Below are positions 44,445-54,100 of a stretch of DNA of 64,000 bases, piece by piece; within the stretch, counting starts at the first letter, position 1, and each line of letters opens with the position of its first letter. The stretch is taken from assembly GCF_900112225.1 (NCBI RefSeq), contig NZ_FOLD01000007.1, positions 62,001 to 126,000 of the forward strand, read 5' to 3'. The position numbers were made by a program, and so were the translations under genes. The stretch comes from Massilia yuzhufengensis. Lineage in GTDB: Bacteria; Pseudomonadota; Gammaproteobacteria; Burkholderiales; Burkholderiaceae_D. The notes beneath the pieces are model-generated. The model had not been told where the DNA came from. It searched no databases and saw nothing but the letters and a program-made list of their open reading frames with translations.

Positions 44445-44535
44445 ATTTTGATCAAACCTTCTCGTTGCCAAAACGCGCGCAGAGGGGGCAGAACGGAACG
44501 AGTGTTGGTTCCTGCCTACGCACTACCGCAATTGC

Positions 44536-44564
44536 TTGACATTCGCGCGCTACGGCAGGATATT
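44536..44564 (+). promoter_or_regulatory. Predicted sigma-70 promoter
   Basis: TTGACA (44536-44541), 17-base spacer, GATATT (44559-44564). It would drive the small membrane protein at 44888 with a leader of about 310 bases. Confidence 0.5.
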
Positions 44565-44887
44565 GTTGTGTGAGGGAAATTGTTTGAGGTGGTAACCAAT
44601 TGTGTGCAGCCTTGAATTCGTTACCCGGACATGTAGAATAAATAACATCAGTGCAGCTTGCCCGGCAAGGGAGCGTCGCACGGACCGGAATCCTGAAGTT
44701 AAGCTGAGCTTGCAACGCATGTCCACGAGCCCTCGCCTGCACACCCCGGAACCTGCCAGCCCCGCCCTGCTTGCCTGAGCTCGGCGCGCGCGGCAACGCG
44801 ATTTCCGCCGGGCCAAGCTGCCAGCAATCCAGCGCCATTTATCTATTAAACGCCTGTCTCCGGCGGAGACGGCACAAGGAAGACATC

Positions 44888-45070
44888 ATGAACACCGAAC
44901 ACTCGCACGCAAGCATCCACCCAGCGACGGTCGACCGCAGCAATCCGGCGGCGCCGAAGCGCACCTTCGCAAAGGGTATCGTGTCGAACGGCCGCCGCCT
45001 GCGCCAGCGCGTCGGCGTGGCTGTAGGATTGTGCCTGGGCCTGGCAGCGCTGGTCATCGCGCTGGAATAA
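44888..45070 (+). CDS. Small membrane protein of 60 residues
   Basis: The N-terminal 40 residues are polar and basic (KRTFAKGIVSNGRRLRQR). The C-terminal VGVAVGLCLGLAALVIAL is a single membrane helix, so this is tail-anchored. An AAGGAAG ribosome site lies 5 bases or so upstream of the ATG. No family is known. The frame is open upstream, but those residues have no ribosome site and were left out. Confidence 0.65.
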   Translation: MNTEHSHASIHPATVDRSNPAAPKRTFAKGIVSNGRRLRQRVGVAVGLCLGLAALVIALE

Positions 45071-45087
45071 ACAGGAATTGCCGGCTG

Positions 45088-45141
45088 GTGCACGACGCGG
45101 CCCGAGCCCGTCGTGCACTGGCTGGACGGCGCAGCCGTCCA
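45088..45141. terminator. Tandem hairpins between convergent genes, half a REP-like repeat
   Basis: GTGCACGACG/CGTCGTGCAC (45088-45118) and TGGACGGC/GCCGTCCA (45123-45141). The second, on the minus strand, reads GCAGGGTGGACGGC, like the left arm of repeat copy B. It separates the small membrane protein gene from the chemotaxis gene. Confidence 0.6.
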
Positions 45142-45152
45142 CCCTGCATCAC

Positions 45153-46856
45153 TCAGAACTCTTCCCAGCCCTCGGTCGTCTCGCTCGCCCGTGACTTGCC
45201 TGCCTTGCGCGCAGGCGCGGGGGCGGCGGCCTTCGGGGCGATCCGCACCGGCGCCTTGGCCGGGCGCGCTGCCGATGCCGGCGCGCGTTTCGGTGCCGCC
45301 GCCGCCGCCGCTTCATCCAGCCTGAACGTCCCCACCGCCTCCGCCAGCGACGCCGCTTCCTGCTGCAGCGACTGCGCCGCGGCCGAGGCTTCTTCCACCA
45401 GCGCCGCGTTCTGCTGCGTCACCTGGTCCATCTGGGTCACTGCGCTGTTGATCTGTTCGATGCCGGCGGTCTGCTCCTGGCTGGCGGCGGTGATCTCGGC
45501 CATGATGTCGGTCACCCGGCCCACGCTCTGGACGATCTCCGCCATCGTGGCGCCGGCCTGGTCCACCAGTTCCGAGCCGCGGTGCACGTTGTCCACCGAG
45601 TCGTCGATCAGTTCCTTGATTTCCTTGGCCGCCGCGGCGCTGCGCTGGGCCAGGTTGCGCACTTCGCCCGCCACCACCGCGAAACCGCGGCCCTGCTCGC
45701 CCGCGCGGGCCGCTTCCACCGCCGCGTTCAGGGCCAGGATATTGGTCTGGAAGGCGATGCCGTCGATGACGGAAATGATGTCCACGATGCGCGTGGCCGA
45801 GGTATTGATGGCGCCCATGGTGCGCACCACCTGCTCCACCACTTCGCCACCCTTGCCTGCCACCTGCTGGGCCGATGCCGCCAGCACATTGGCCTGGCGC
45901 GCGTTGTCGGCGTTCTGGCGCACGGTCGAGGTCAATTCTTCCATCGACGAGGCGGTTTCTTCCAGCGAGCCGGCCTGCTGCTCGGTGCGCGCCGACAGGT
46001 CGAGGTTGCCCGCGGCGATCTGGCCGGAGGCGGTGGCGATGGTGTCGGTGCCGCCGCGCACCCGGGTGACGATGCCCACCAGCGCGGCGTTCATGTCCTG
46101 CAGCGCCTGCAGCAGGCGCCCGGTTTCATCCTGCGTACGGACCTCGATCTTCTGGGTCAGGTCGCCGGCCGCGACGGCGCGGGCGATCTTCACGGCCGCT
46201 TCGATCGGGTTCACGATGGCGCGCACCAGCAGCCAGCCGATCACCGCCGCCATCAGCAGGCCGAAGGCCAGGCCCGCCAGGCAGACCAGGCGCACGAATT
46301 CATAGTTGGCCTGCGAGCGTTCATAGTCGGCTTTCGCGACCCGCGTCTGCAACTCCACCAGCTGCGCGCCGGACGCCCCCACCGGCTGGAACAGGCGCGA
46401 CGCCTCGCCCGTGACCAGCTGGGCGGCCAGCGCGTTGTCGCCGGTGCGCAGCGCCGCCAGTGCCGGCAGCAGGCCCTTGGCCAGGAAGGCCTTGCGCGCT
46501 TCCACGAACTGCTTGGCCAGCGCGGCTTCCTCGGCGGTCAGCTCGGTCTGTTCGTAGGCTTTCCAGGTGGCGGTGGCCGCAGCGATATTGGTGTCCACTT
46601 CCTGCACCAGGGCGACGCGCTGGGCACTGTCGGTGACGTGCGAGGCCTTGGCGACGAGCAGCTGGTTGGTGGTGATCAGCTGCATGACGCGGCTGAGCTG
46701 GCCCAGCGCGACGAGCCGGTTGTCATACAAATTCTTCAGTTCGGCGTTGGCTGCGCCCAGGTTGTAGATGCCGATGACGGCGCCGGCGACCAGTTCCGCG
46801 GCAAGGAAAGCGATGACGAAGACCAGGCGACTCTTGATGGTGAGATGTTTAAACAT
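45153..46856 (-). CDS. Methyl-accepting chemotaxis protein with CheR/CheB tether
   Basis: A 567-residue transducer. An N-terminal helix ([21 protein letters not shown]), a four-helix-bundle sensor (about 33-190) and a second helix ([20 protein letters not shown]) come first. HAMP and the signalling domain follow, with the hairpin tip [20 protein letters not shown]. An Ala/Pro/Lys-rich linker ends in GWEEF, the pentapeptide type that tethers CheR and CheB in high-abundance receptors such as Tar and Tsr. I chose ATG 46856 because it gives the correct membrane topology; the open frame further upstream has no such features. Ligand unknown. Confidence 0.93.
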   Translation of the reverse strand: MFKHLTIKSRLVFVIAFLAAELVAGAVIGIYNLGAANAELKNLYDNRLVALGQLSRVMQLITTNQLLVAKASHVTDSAQRVALVQEVDTNIAAATATWKAYEQTELTAEEAALAKQFVEARKAFLAKGLLPALAALRTGDNALAAQLVTGEASRLFQPVGASGAQLVELQTRVAKADYERSQANYEFVRLVCLAGLAFGLLMAAVIGWLLVRAIVNPIEAAVKIARAVAAGDLTQKIEVRTQDETGRLLQALQDMNAALVGIVTRVRGGTDTIATASGQIAAGNLDLSARTEQQAGSLEETASSMEELTSTVRQNADNARQANVLAASAQQVAGKGGEVVEQVVRTMGAINTSATRIVDIISVIDGIAFQTNILALNAAVEAARAGEQGRGFAVVAGEVRNLAQRSAAAAKEIKELIDDSVDNVHRGSELVDQAGATMAEIVQSVGRVTDIMAEITAASQEQTAGIEQINSAVTQMDQVTQQNAALVEEASAAAQSLQQEAASLAEAVGTFRLDEAAAAAAPKRAPASAARPAKAPVRIAPKAAAPAPARKAGKSRASETTEGWEEF

Positions 46857-47140
46857 GGTGGACTCGAAAGAAGATGAAGGGCGGGCCGTTGTCTCGTTTA
46901 TATATTGAATTGTAGAAATAGCTTCGCATCCAGCACGCATATTGACCAGCAGCTTAGAGATATTCCCAGCGCTTCGTCGCCCCTTCGCCACACTGTCTTG
47001 CCAACCCGGCATCGGTCGTGGTCGCCCCGATAAGATATTGAACAAGCGGCGGATGCCCGCGCGGCGCGCAGCGTTAGCGGTTTGGCTATAGAATGCTGCG
47101 ATGATTTCCGCAGCGCACTAGCTGCCCTGATAAGGCTCCA

Positions 47141-48541
47141 ATGAACTTTCCCGTCCTGATCAATCTGCTCGTCGCCCTCGCCATCTGCGTGCTGCTCTAT
47201 CGCCTGCAGGCACACCACGTGTCGTTCACCAAGCGCGTGTTCACCGGCCTTGGCCTGGGGATCGTGCTCGGCGCCGCGCTGCAGGCCTTCTATGGGGCGA
47301 CTTCCCCCGAGATCGCGGCCACCAATGCCTGGCTGGACGTGGTCGGCAGCGGCTACGTGAAATTGCTGCAGATGATCGTCATTCCCCTGATCATGGTCTC
47401 GATCGTCCAGGCCATCCTCAAGCTGCGCAACGCCAGTTCGCTCGGCACCATCAGCACGCTCACCATCGGCATCCTGATCGCCACCACCATCGTGGCGGCG
47501 GCGATCGGCATCCTGATGGCCAAGCTGTTCGGCCTGAGCGCGGTAGGCCTGACCTCGTCGGCGGCCGAAGTGGCGCGCGGCGAATACCTGCAGGGCAACC
47601 TGGCGGCAGCCAAGGAGATTTCGCTGCCCGCCATGCTGCTGTCCTTCATTCCCGCCAATCCCTTCCTCGACATGACGGGCGCGCGCAAGACCTCGACCAT
47701 CGCGGTGGTGGTGTTCGCGATCTTCATCGGCATCTCGGCCACCGGCATCGCCGGCAAGAAGCCGGAAGTGTTCCAGTCCTTCAGCGGCTTCGTCCACGTG
47801 GCGCACGTGATCGTGATGCGCATGGTGACCCTGGTGCTGCGCCTGACCCCGTTCGGCGTGTTCGCGCTGATGACCAAGATGGTGGCCGGCTCGAGCCTGC
47901 AGGACATCCTGAGCCTGGCCAGCTTCGTGGCCGCCTCCTACTGCGCGCTGGCGCTGATGTTCTGCGTGCACCTGCTGCTGGTGGCCGGCAGCGGCCTGAA
48001 CCCGCTGCGTTTCGTGGCCAAGATCTTCCCGGTGCTGGCCTTCGCCTTCACCTCGCGCACCAGCGCCGGCTCGATCCCGATGAGCGTGGCGACCCAGACC
48101 GCCCGCCTCGGCACGCCGGAAGGCATCGCCAATTTCGCCGCTTCGTTCGGCGCCACCATCGGCCAGAACGGCTGCGCCGGCATCTATCCGGCCATGCTGG
48201 CGGTGATGATCGCGCCCACCGTCGGCATCGACCCGTACAGCGCCAGCTTCCTGCTGCCGCTGCTGGCCATCGTCGCGTTTGGCTCGATCGGCGTGGCCGG
48301 CGTCGGTGGCGGCGCCACCTTCGCGGCGCTGATCGTGCTGTCGGCGATGGACTTGCCGGTGGCGCTGGCGGGCTTGCTGATTTCGGTGGAACCCTTGATC
48401 GACATGGGGCGCACGGCCCTGAATGTCAGCGGCTCCATTACCGCCGGCACCGTGACCAGCCGCATCCTCGGACAGACCGATGTGCGCGTGTTCCAGAGCG
48501 ACGCGGAAGTGAACCTGGACAGCGAAACCCAGGCCGTGTAA
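47141..48541 (+). CDS. tcyP: L-cystine symporter, TcyP/YdjN type
   Basis: A 466-residue dicarboxylate/amino acid:cation symporter (DAACS) with 8 to 10 helices. TSRTSAGSIPMSVATQTARLG and GATIGQNGCAGIYPAMLAVM correspond to the re-entrant, substrate-binding part and match the cystine carriers more than GltP or DctA. It is divergent from the chemotaxis gene, with a 284-base gap. Cystine specificity is an inference from the family. Confidence 0.88.
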   Translation: MNFPVLINLLVALAICVLLYRLQAHHVSFTKRVFTGLGLGIVLGAALQAFYGATSPEIAATNAWLDVVGSGYVKLLQMIVIPLIMVSIVQAILKLRNASSLGTISTLTIGILIATTIVAAAIGILMAKLFGLSAVGLTSSAAEVARGEYLQGNLAAAKEISLPAMLLSFIPANPFLDMTGARKTSTIAVVVFAIFIGISATGIAGKKPEVFQSFSGFVHVAHVIVMRMVTLVLRLTPFGVFALMTKMVAGSSLQDILSLASFVAASYCALALMFCVHLLLVAGSGLNPLRFVAKIFPVLAFAFTSRTSAGSIPMSVATQTARLGTPEGIANFAASFGATIGQNGCAGIYPAMLAVMIAPTVGIDPYSASFLLPLLAIVAFGSIGVAGVGGGATFAALIVLSAMDLPVALAGLLISVEPLIDMGRTALNVSGSITAGTVTSRILGQTDVRVFQSDAEVNLDSETQAV

Positions 48542-48664
48542 ACGCCCGTTGTAAGACGCTTCCGACGCCGCGGCAAGCGAGTCCGGAAGCCCCGCAATCG
48601 TGCGCGTTGCGGCGGTCGAATCCGTCTATGATGACGTCATGTCAATATCAGGGACGGGCTGGTG

Positions 48665-49426
48665 ATGGAACAAAAGTGGCCTCAAGAAGTCTGGCTGGTC
48701 AGGCATGGGCAGAGCGCCGGCAACGTCGCGCGTGACCTTGCCGAAGCCGCCGCCGGCCACCACATCGACATCGCCGACCGCGACGTCGACGTGCCGCTTT
48801 CCGAGCTGGGCGAACGCCAGGCCCAGGCACTCGGTTCCTGGTTCGCCTCGCTGCCGCCGGAGCAGCAGCCCACTGTGGTGCTGCACTCGCCCTACATCCG
48901 CGCCACTGACACCGCCAGCATCATGATGCAGCGGCTCGACCGCAGCCGGCTCGTGGTCGAGTCCGACGAGCGGCTGCGCGAAAAAGAATTCGGCATCCTC
49001 GACCGCCTCACCACCCACGGCATCGCCCACCTGTATCCGGACCTGTACGAGCAGCGCCAGCACGTCGGCAAGTTCTATTTCCGCCCACCCGGCGGCGAAA
49101 GCTGGTGCGATGTCATCCTGCGCCTGCGCAGCGTGATCGACACCCTGAACCGCGAGTTCTGCCAGGAACGCGTCCTGATCGTCGCGCACCAGGTCACGGT
49201 CAATTGCTTCCGCTATCTGTTTGAGCGCCTCAGCGAAAAGTCCATCCTCGACTTCGACCGCGCCGGCGACGTGCCCAACTGCTCGGTCACGTCCTACGAG
49301 TTCGATCCCCTGCTGGGCAAGGGCGGCCACCTGGCGCTGCGCCTGGTCAACTTCGTGGCGCCGCTCGAAGCGACCGGCACCCCTGTCACCGCCAGCAAGG
49401 ACCTGCCTGCAGCACCGAAGGCTTGA
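48665..49426 (+). CDS. Histidine phosphatase family protein
   Basis: A 253-residue member of the phosphoglycerate-mutase-like superfamily. VRHGQS near the N-terminus gives the catalytic H14, and IVAHQVTVN supplies the second histidine. The insert around REKEFGILD is typical of broad-specificity phosphatases. Substrate unknown. GTG 48662 is a less likely start than ATG 48665. It ends just before nnrD and is probably co-transcribed with it. Confidence 0.9.
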   Translation: MEQKWPQEVWLVRHGQSAGNVARDLAEAAAGHHIDIADRDVDVPLSELGERQAQALGSWFASLPPEQQPTVVLHSPYIRATDTASIMMQRLDRSRLVVESDERLREKEFGILDRLTTHGIAHLYPDLYEQRQHVGKFYFRPPGGESWCDVILRLRSVIDTLNREFCQERVLIVAHQVTVNCFRYLFERLSEKSILDFDRAGDVPNCSVTSYEFDPLLGKGGHLALRLVNFVAPLEATGTPVTASKDLPAAPKA

Positions 49427-49434
49427 ATCCCGCC

Positions 49435-50421
49435 ATGGATACGCCCTTCCACGCCAATGCCGTGCATGACGTCGACACCGCCCTGCTGCGCAGCTGGCCG
49501 GTGGCGATGCCGGCCGTCGAAGGCGACAAGGAAATCCGCGGCCACGTGCTGGTCGTCGGCGGCTCGGCCGAGATGCCGGGCGCTGTCATCCTGGCCGCCA
49601 CCGCCGCGCTGCGCGCCGGCGCCGGCAAGCTCACCATCGCCACCGGCCAGAGCGTGGCCCAGCTGGTGGCGCTGGCCATGCCCGAGGCGCGCGTCATCGG
49701 CCTGGCCGAACACGCCACCGACGGCTTCAGCATGGCCGCTTTTGCCTGCCTCGACCGGCTGGCCGAGCGCGTCGATGCGGTGCTCATCGGTCCCGGCATG
49801 TGCGACGAGCCGGCCACCGCCGAACTGGTCCATGCCCTGCTGCCGCGCTTCATGCAGGCCGGCACCAGCGTGGTGCTCGACGCCTGCGCCATGGGCGCGC
49901 TGCTGCATCCGCCCGCCGCCTGGCCGGCCGGGCAGCCGATGCGCTTCGAGCGCCCACTCATCCTTACCCCGCATGCGGGCGAGATGGCGCACCTCACCGG
50001 CATCGCCAAGCAAGACATCTGCGCCCTGCCCGACCCCAGGGCGGTCGAGGCGGCTCGCGCGTGGAATGCGGTGATCGCATTAAAAGGTGCGCGCACTGTC
50101 ATCGCAACGCCGGATGGAACGTTGTATCAACATGAAGGCGGCAATGTGGGCCTGGCCATCTCCGGTTCCGGGGACGTATTGGCCGGCATCATCGCCGGGC
50201 TGGCGGCGCGCGGCGCCCCGCTCGACCAGGCCGCCTGCTGGGGCGTGGCGCTGCATGCGCGCGCCGGGGAACGCCTGGCCGAACGCATGGGCACACTGGG
50301 TTATCTGGCGCGGGAAATATCGCAGGAAATCCCCGCGCTGCTCGAACAAGTCGCCGGCATACGTGGCGGCGACACCGAAACCATCCGGCCAACACCGGTG
50401 GGCTGGGGAATGGACGGGTAG
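49435..50421 (+). CDS. nnrD: ADP-dependent NAD(P)H-hydrate dehydratase
   Basis: A 328-residue YjeF C-terminal/CARKD-family enzyme. It restores damaged NADHX and NADPHX to NAD(P)H using ADP or ATP. Landmarks are GHVLVVGGSAEMPGAVILAA, TPHAGEMAHLTG and the nucleotide loop ISGSGDVLAGIIAGLAARG. The epimerase half (YjeF N-terminal) is absent, so NnrE must be encoded elsewhere. I chose ATG 49435; the TTG at 49423 overlaps the upstream stop and lacks a ribosome site. Confidence 0.93.
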   Translation: MDTPFHANAVHDVDTALLRSWPVAMPAVEGDKEIRGHVLVVGGSAEMPGAVILAATAALRAGAGKLTIATGQSVAQLVALAMPEARVIGLAEHATDGFSMAAFACLDRLAERVDAVLIGPGMCDEPATAELVHALLPRFMQAGTSVVLDACAMGALLHPPAAWPAGQPMRFERPLILTPHAGEMAHLTGIAKQDICALPDPRAVEAARAWNAVIALKGARTVIATPDGTLYQHEGGNVGLAISGSGDVLAGIIAGLAARGAPLDQAACWGVALHARAGERLAERMGTLGYLAREISQEIPALLEQVAGIRGGDTETIRPTPVGWGMDG

Positions 50422-50683
50422 CGTGTCCGGTCTCCGGCAACTCCGCAGGCGGTAGCGCGGAAACAAGTACGACAGGATACGATCCGGCGAACCGGCGGCC
50501 CAGCTGGCTGTCTACATTCACCAGATCGTGCACTGACCGGGGCCGCGTATTGCGTCGGTTCCCTGATGGTTCCACTGCTGGGTTCACGGACCCTCGGAGG
50601 ACCTAACCCTGGCGCTGTCCGGCCTCCCGGGCCTCACCCCTGGAGCCGGCGGCACAAGATAGACGTAAACGAGGAGTTACACA

Positions 50684-51055
50684 ATGAAAGCACTGACTCA
50701 AGCACCAAAAATCCTGCTGACTGCTGCCGTGTTGGCCTCCCTGCTGGGCGCATGCCGCAAGAACGAACCTGCTGCGGACGCAACCACCACCACTCCGGAT
50801 ACGTCGGCGACCACGCCAAGCAGCACCTCGGGCACCACCGGCACCACGGGTGATACCGGCACCGGCGCAACGGGCACGGGCGCGACCGGCACCACGACCG
50901 ATCCGACCATGACCACCCCGCCAACCGGCACCACGACCGATCCGACCATGACCACGCCGCCAACCACGGATCCAGCCACCACCCCACCGCCGGCAGGCCA
51001 GGCTGGCAGCGGCAGCGGCACCCCGCCAGCAGCCAACACCCCGACCACCCAGTAA
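50684..51055 (+). CDS. Thr/Pro-rich lipoprotein of 123 residues with tandem repeats
   Basis: A signal with lipobox LLGAC (cysteine 24) is followed by a low-complexity tail of Thr, Gly, Pro and Ala. Two 39-base DNA repeats at 50885-50923 and 50924-50962 encode the unit TGTTTDPTMTTPP twice with one base difference. A GAGGAG ribosome site precedes the ATG. It probably lies in the outer membrane as a flexible tether; no family function is known. Confidence 0.82.
   Translation: MKALTQAPKILLTAAVLASLLGACRKNEPAADATTTTPDTSATTPSSTSGTTGTTGDTGTGATGTGATGTTTDPTMTTPPTGTTTDPTMTTPPTTDPATTPPPAGQAGSGSGTPPAANTPTTQ
50885..50962. repeat. Two tandem 39-bp repeats inside the lipoprotein gene
   Basis: The units differ by one base (C versus G near the end) and keep the reading frame, so copy-number change would only lengthen the tail. 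Confidence 0.8.
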
Positions 51056-51107
51056 TCCGGCAGCGGCCGGGAAACCGGCCTGTTGCGTATCGGCGTCATC
51101 CGCAAAT

Positions 51108-51136
51108 GCCAGCCCCCAGGGCTGGCTTTGCTTTTT
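51108..51136. terminator. Terminator between the lipoprotein gene and the hybrid kinase
   Basis: GCCAGCCC/GGGCTGGC stem with a CCA loop, then TTTGCTTTTTG on the plus strand. A further GGCCGG-GAAA-CCGGCC tetraloop hairpin lies at 51065-51080. Confidence 0.8.
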
Positions 51137-51145
51137 GTGGCCGGT

Positions 51146-54100
51146 TCAGGCCCCGGTGTCGCGCGCGACCACTTTCGCAAGCAATGCGTTGACGACGTCG
51201 AACTCCGCCGGCTTGGTCAGGTGGTGGTCGAAGCCCGCGGCGCGCGCGCGCTGGCGATCCTGTTCCGTTCCCCAGCCCGTGAGCGCCACCAGCGTTGCCC
51301 CGGCCATGTGCTCGATCCCGCGCAGCAAGCCCGCGGCCTCGTAACCCGTCATGTCCGGCAGTCCGATGTCGAGGAAGACCACATCTGGCGCGCATTCGGC
51401 GGCGGCGCGCAGGGCGCCGGCGCCGTCGTGCGCAACCTGCACCCGGTGTCCGCCGATCTCGAGCAGGGTCGCGAGGATCTCCGCGGCGTCGACGTTGTCG
51501 TCGACCACCAGGATGTGCAGCGGTGCGGGCTGCATGGCTCGCGCCGTTCCAACGACCGGGTCCGGCGATTCCACCGGCGCGGGCGCGACAGGCACTGTCG
51601 GCAAGGGCAGCCGGACCGTGAAGCGGCTGCCCCTGCCTTCGCCAGGGCTTTCAGCGACGACGCTGCCGCCGTGCAGCTGCACCAGGCGCTGCACCAGGTT
51701 CAGGCCGACGCCCAGGCCGCCATCTCCCATGCTGTCGCTGGCCTGTCCCTGGGCGTACATGTCGAAGACCTGCAGCAAGGCGCTGGAACCGATGCCGATG
51801 CCGGTGTCGGAGACCGCGATCGCGATGTCGCCGCCTTCCAGCCAGGCATCGACGGCGATGTCGCCGCCGGCGGGCGTGTATTTCGCCGCATTGTTGACCA
51901 GGTTGCTGATCACCTGCGACACGCGGTGGCGGTCGACGTGCAGCGCCACCGGCGCCTCCGGCAGGCGCAGCGCCAGCCGGTGCCCGCGCGCGCTCACCAG
52001 CGGCATGGCCATCTCCACCGCATCGTGGACCACGTCGCCCAGCAGCACCGCCTCAAGGCGCAGCGTCAGCTTGCCTTCCGACAGCCGCGCCATGTCGAGC
52101 AGGTCGTCGACCAGGTGCACCATGTGGTCCACCTGGCGCCGCATCATGCCCTGCACGTCGCGCGCCCCGGCGCCCGTGCCCGCGCCTGCGCCTGCCTGCA
52201 GGAGCTCGATGCCGGCGCGGATCGGCGCGAGCGGGTTGCGCAGTTCATGGGCCAGCGTCGACAGGAAGTCGCTTTGCTGGCGGTTCTTCATGGCCAGCTC
52301 GTCGGCCAGTTGGCGCAGCGCCTGTTCGGCGTCCTTGTGGCTGCTGACGTCGAAGGTGACGCCATCGAAGCGCAGCGGCTGGCCGTCTTCGCCCAGCTCG
52401 CACCAGCCGGCCGCGCGCAGCCAGCGCACGCCGCCCGGCGCCGTGGCGGCGCAGCGGAATTCGATGTCCAGCACGCTGCCCTGGCCGAGGGCGCGCCGCA
52501 CACCCTCTTCGAAAGCGGCGCGGTCGGCCGCGTGCACCGCCGCCGCCAGCTGCCCGACCGTCGCGCTGTCGCACCCGTCCATCCCGAACTGCGCGGCCAG
52601 CTCGGCATTCAGGCGGAATTCCCCGAACGGCGCATCGGCATACCAGACGCCGATGTTGCCGGCCCGCGCCACGCGTTCGAAGCGCTGCTGCAGCAGCTTG
52701 CGCTCGTGCACGTCGATCACGGTGCCCACGTAACCGGCCAGCGCGCCGGCGCCGTCGAAGCGCGGCAGGCCGTTGTCGATGACCCAGCGGTAGACCCCGT
52801 CATGGCGGCGCAGCCGGAAGTCGAGCGCGAACGGCGCCCGCGCCACCGACGCCCCGATATACGTCTGCACCGTGCGCTCGAGGTCGTCCGGGTGGACGTT
52901 CTCGAGCCAGCCGAGGCCCAGGTCCTGCTCGACCCGGCGGCCGGTGAAGTCATACCAGCGCTGGCTCAGGTAGGTGCATTGTTCGCTCGCATCTGTGGTC
53001 CACAGCATGGCCGGCGAAGCGTCGACCAGCGAGCGGAAATAGGCGTCGCGCTGCAGCGATTCCTGCTCCTGGCGGCGGCGCTCGCGCGCCTGCTTCACCT
53101 GCCCGCGTACGCGCGCCAGCAGTTCGCTGGCGGCGAAGGGCTTGACCAGGTAGTCGTCGGCGCCGGCCTGCAAGCCTTCGACCTTGGCCTCTTCGCCCGC
53201 GCGTGCCGACAGCAGCATCACCGGCACGTGGCGCAGCGTAGCGTGCGCGCGGATCCGCGCAATCAGGCCGAAGCCGTCCAGCCTGGGCATCATGACGTCG
53301 CTGAGCAGCAGGTCCGGCGGATCGCTTTCCAGCAGCGCGAACGCCGCTTCGCCGTCCGCGCAGACGGTGACGTCGGCCCAGGGCGCGAGCAGCGACTGCA
53401 GGTAAATCCGCATGTCGTTGTTGTCGTCGGCAACCAGGATGCGCGGGCGCGCCAGGTCCGCCGCCGGCGCTGCATCCGGGACCGGCGCCGCTGCGTCCAT
53501 CGCCGGCGCGGCGTCGGGCAGCCAGCGCAGCGCTTCCTCGACGAAGGCGGCGCCGATGCGCTGCCCATCGCCGGGTGCGGGCTGTGGCGCGGCGGCGATG
53601 CGCGCGGCCGGCAGGTGCCCATGGCCAAACGGGATGTCGACGTTGAAGCGGCTGCCCGCCCCTTCCACGCTGTCGACGGTAATCGCGCCGCCGTGAAGCC
53701 ATACCAGCTCCTGCATCAGGGCCAGGCCGATGCCGGTACCCTCGTAGGTGCGGCCGGGCGTGCCCTCGATGCGGTGGAAGCGCTCGAACACGCGCGCCAG
53801 TTCCTTCTCCGGAATCCCGGCGCCGGTGTCGATCACGGACAGGCGCGCCCCGTCGCCATGCCGCGCCAGCCGTACCGTCACGCTGCCTTCGAGCGTGAAC
53901 TTGAAGGCGTTCGACAGCAGGTTGAAGACGATCTTTTCCCACATGTCGCGGTCGATCCAGACCGGCTCGCCCAGGTCCTGCACCTCGACCCGGTAGGCCA
54001 GGCCGCCGCGCGCCATGGCCGATTCGAACACCCCCGCCAGGTCGGTCGTCAGGCGCGCCAGGTCGACCGGCTGGTAGCTGGCCTGGACCCGGCCCGCCTC

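Larger units (their letters stand above)
44255..44887. other. Intergenic region with a palindrome and a predicted promoter
   Basis: A 633-base gap with no credible gene except the small one that begins at 44888. It holds a perfect 12-bp inverted repeat at 44402-44444 and a sigma-70-like promoter at 44536-44564. GC is lower than the host from about 44390 to 44640. Confidence 0.55.

Noticed and set aside
50885-50962. CRISPR-like repeats
   Set aside because: Only two adjacent in-frame 39-base units without spacers; a coding tandem repeat in the lipoprotein gene.
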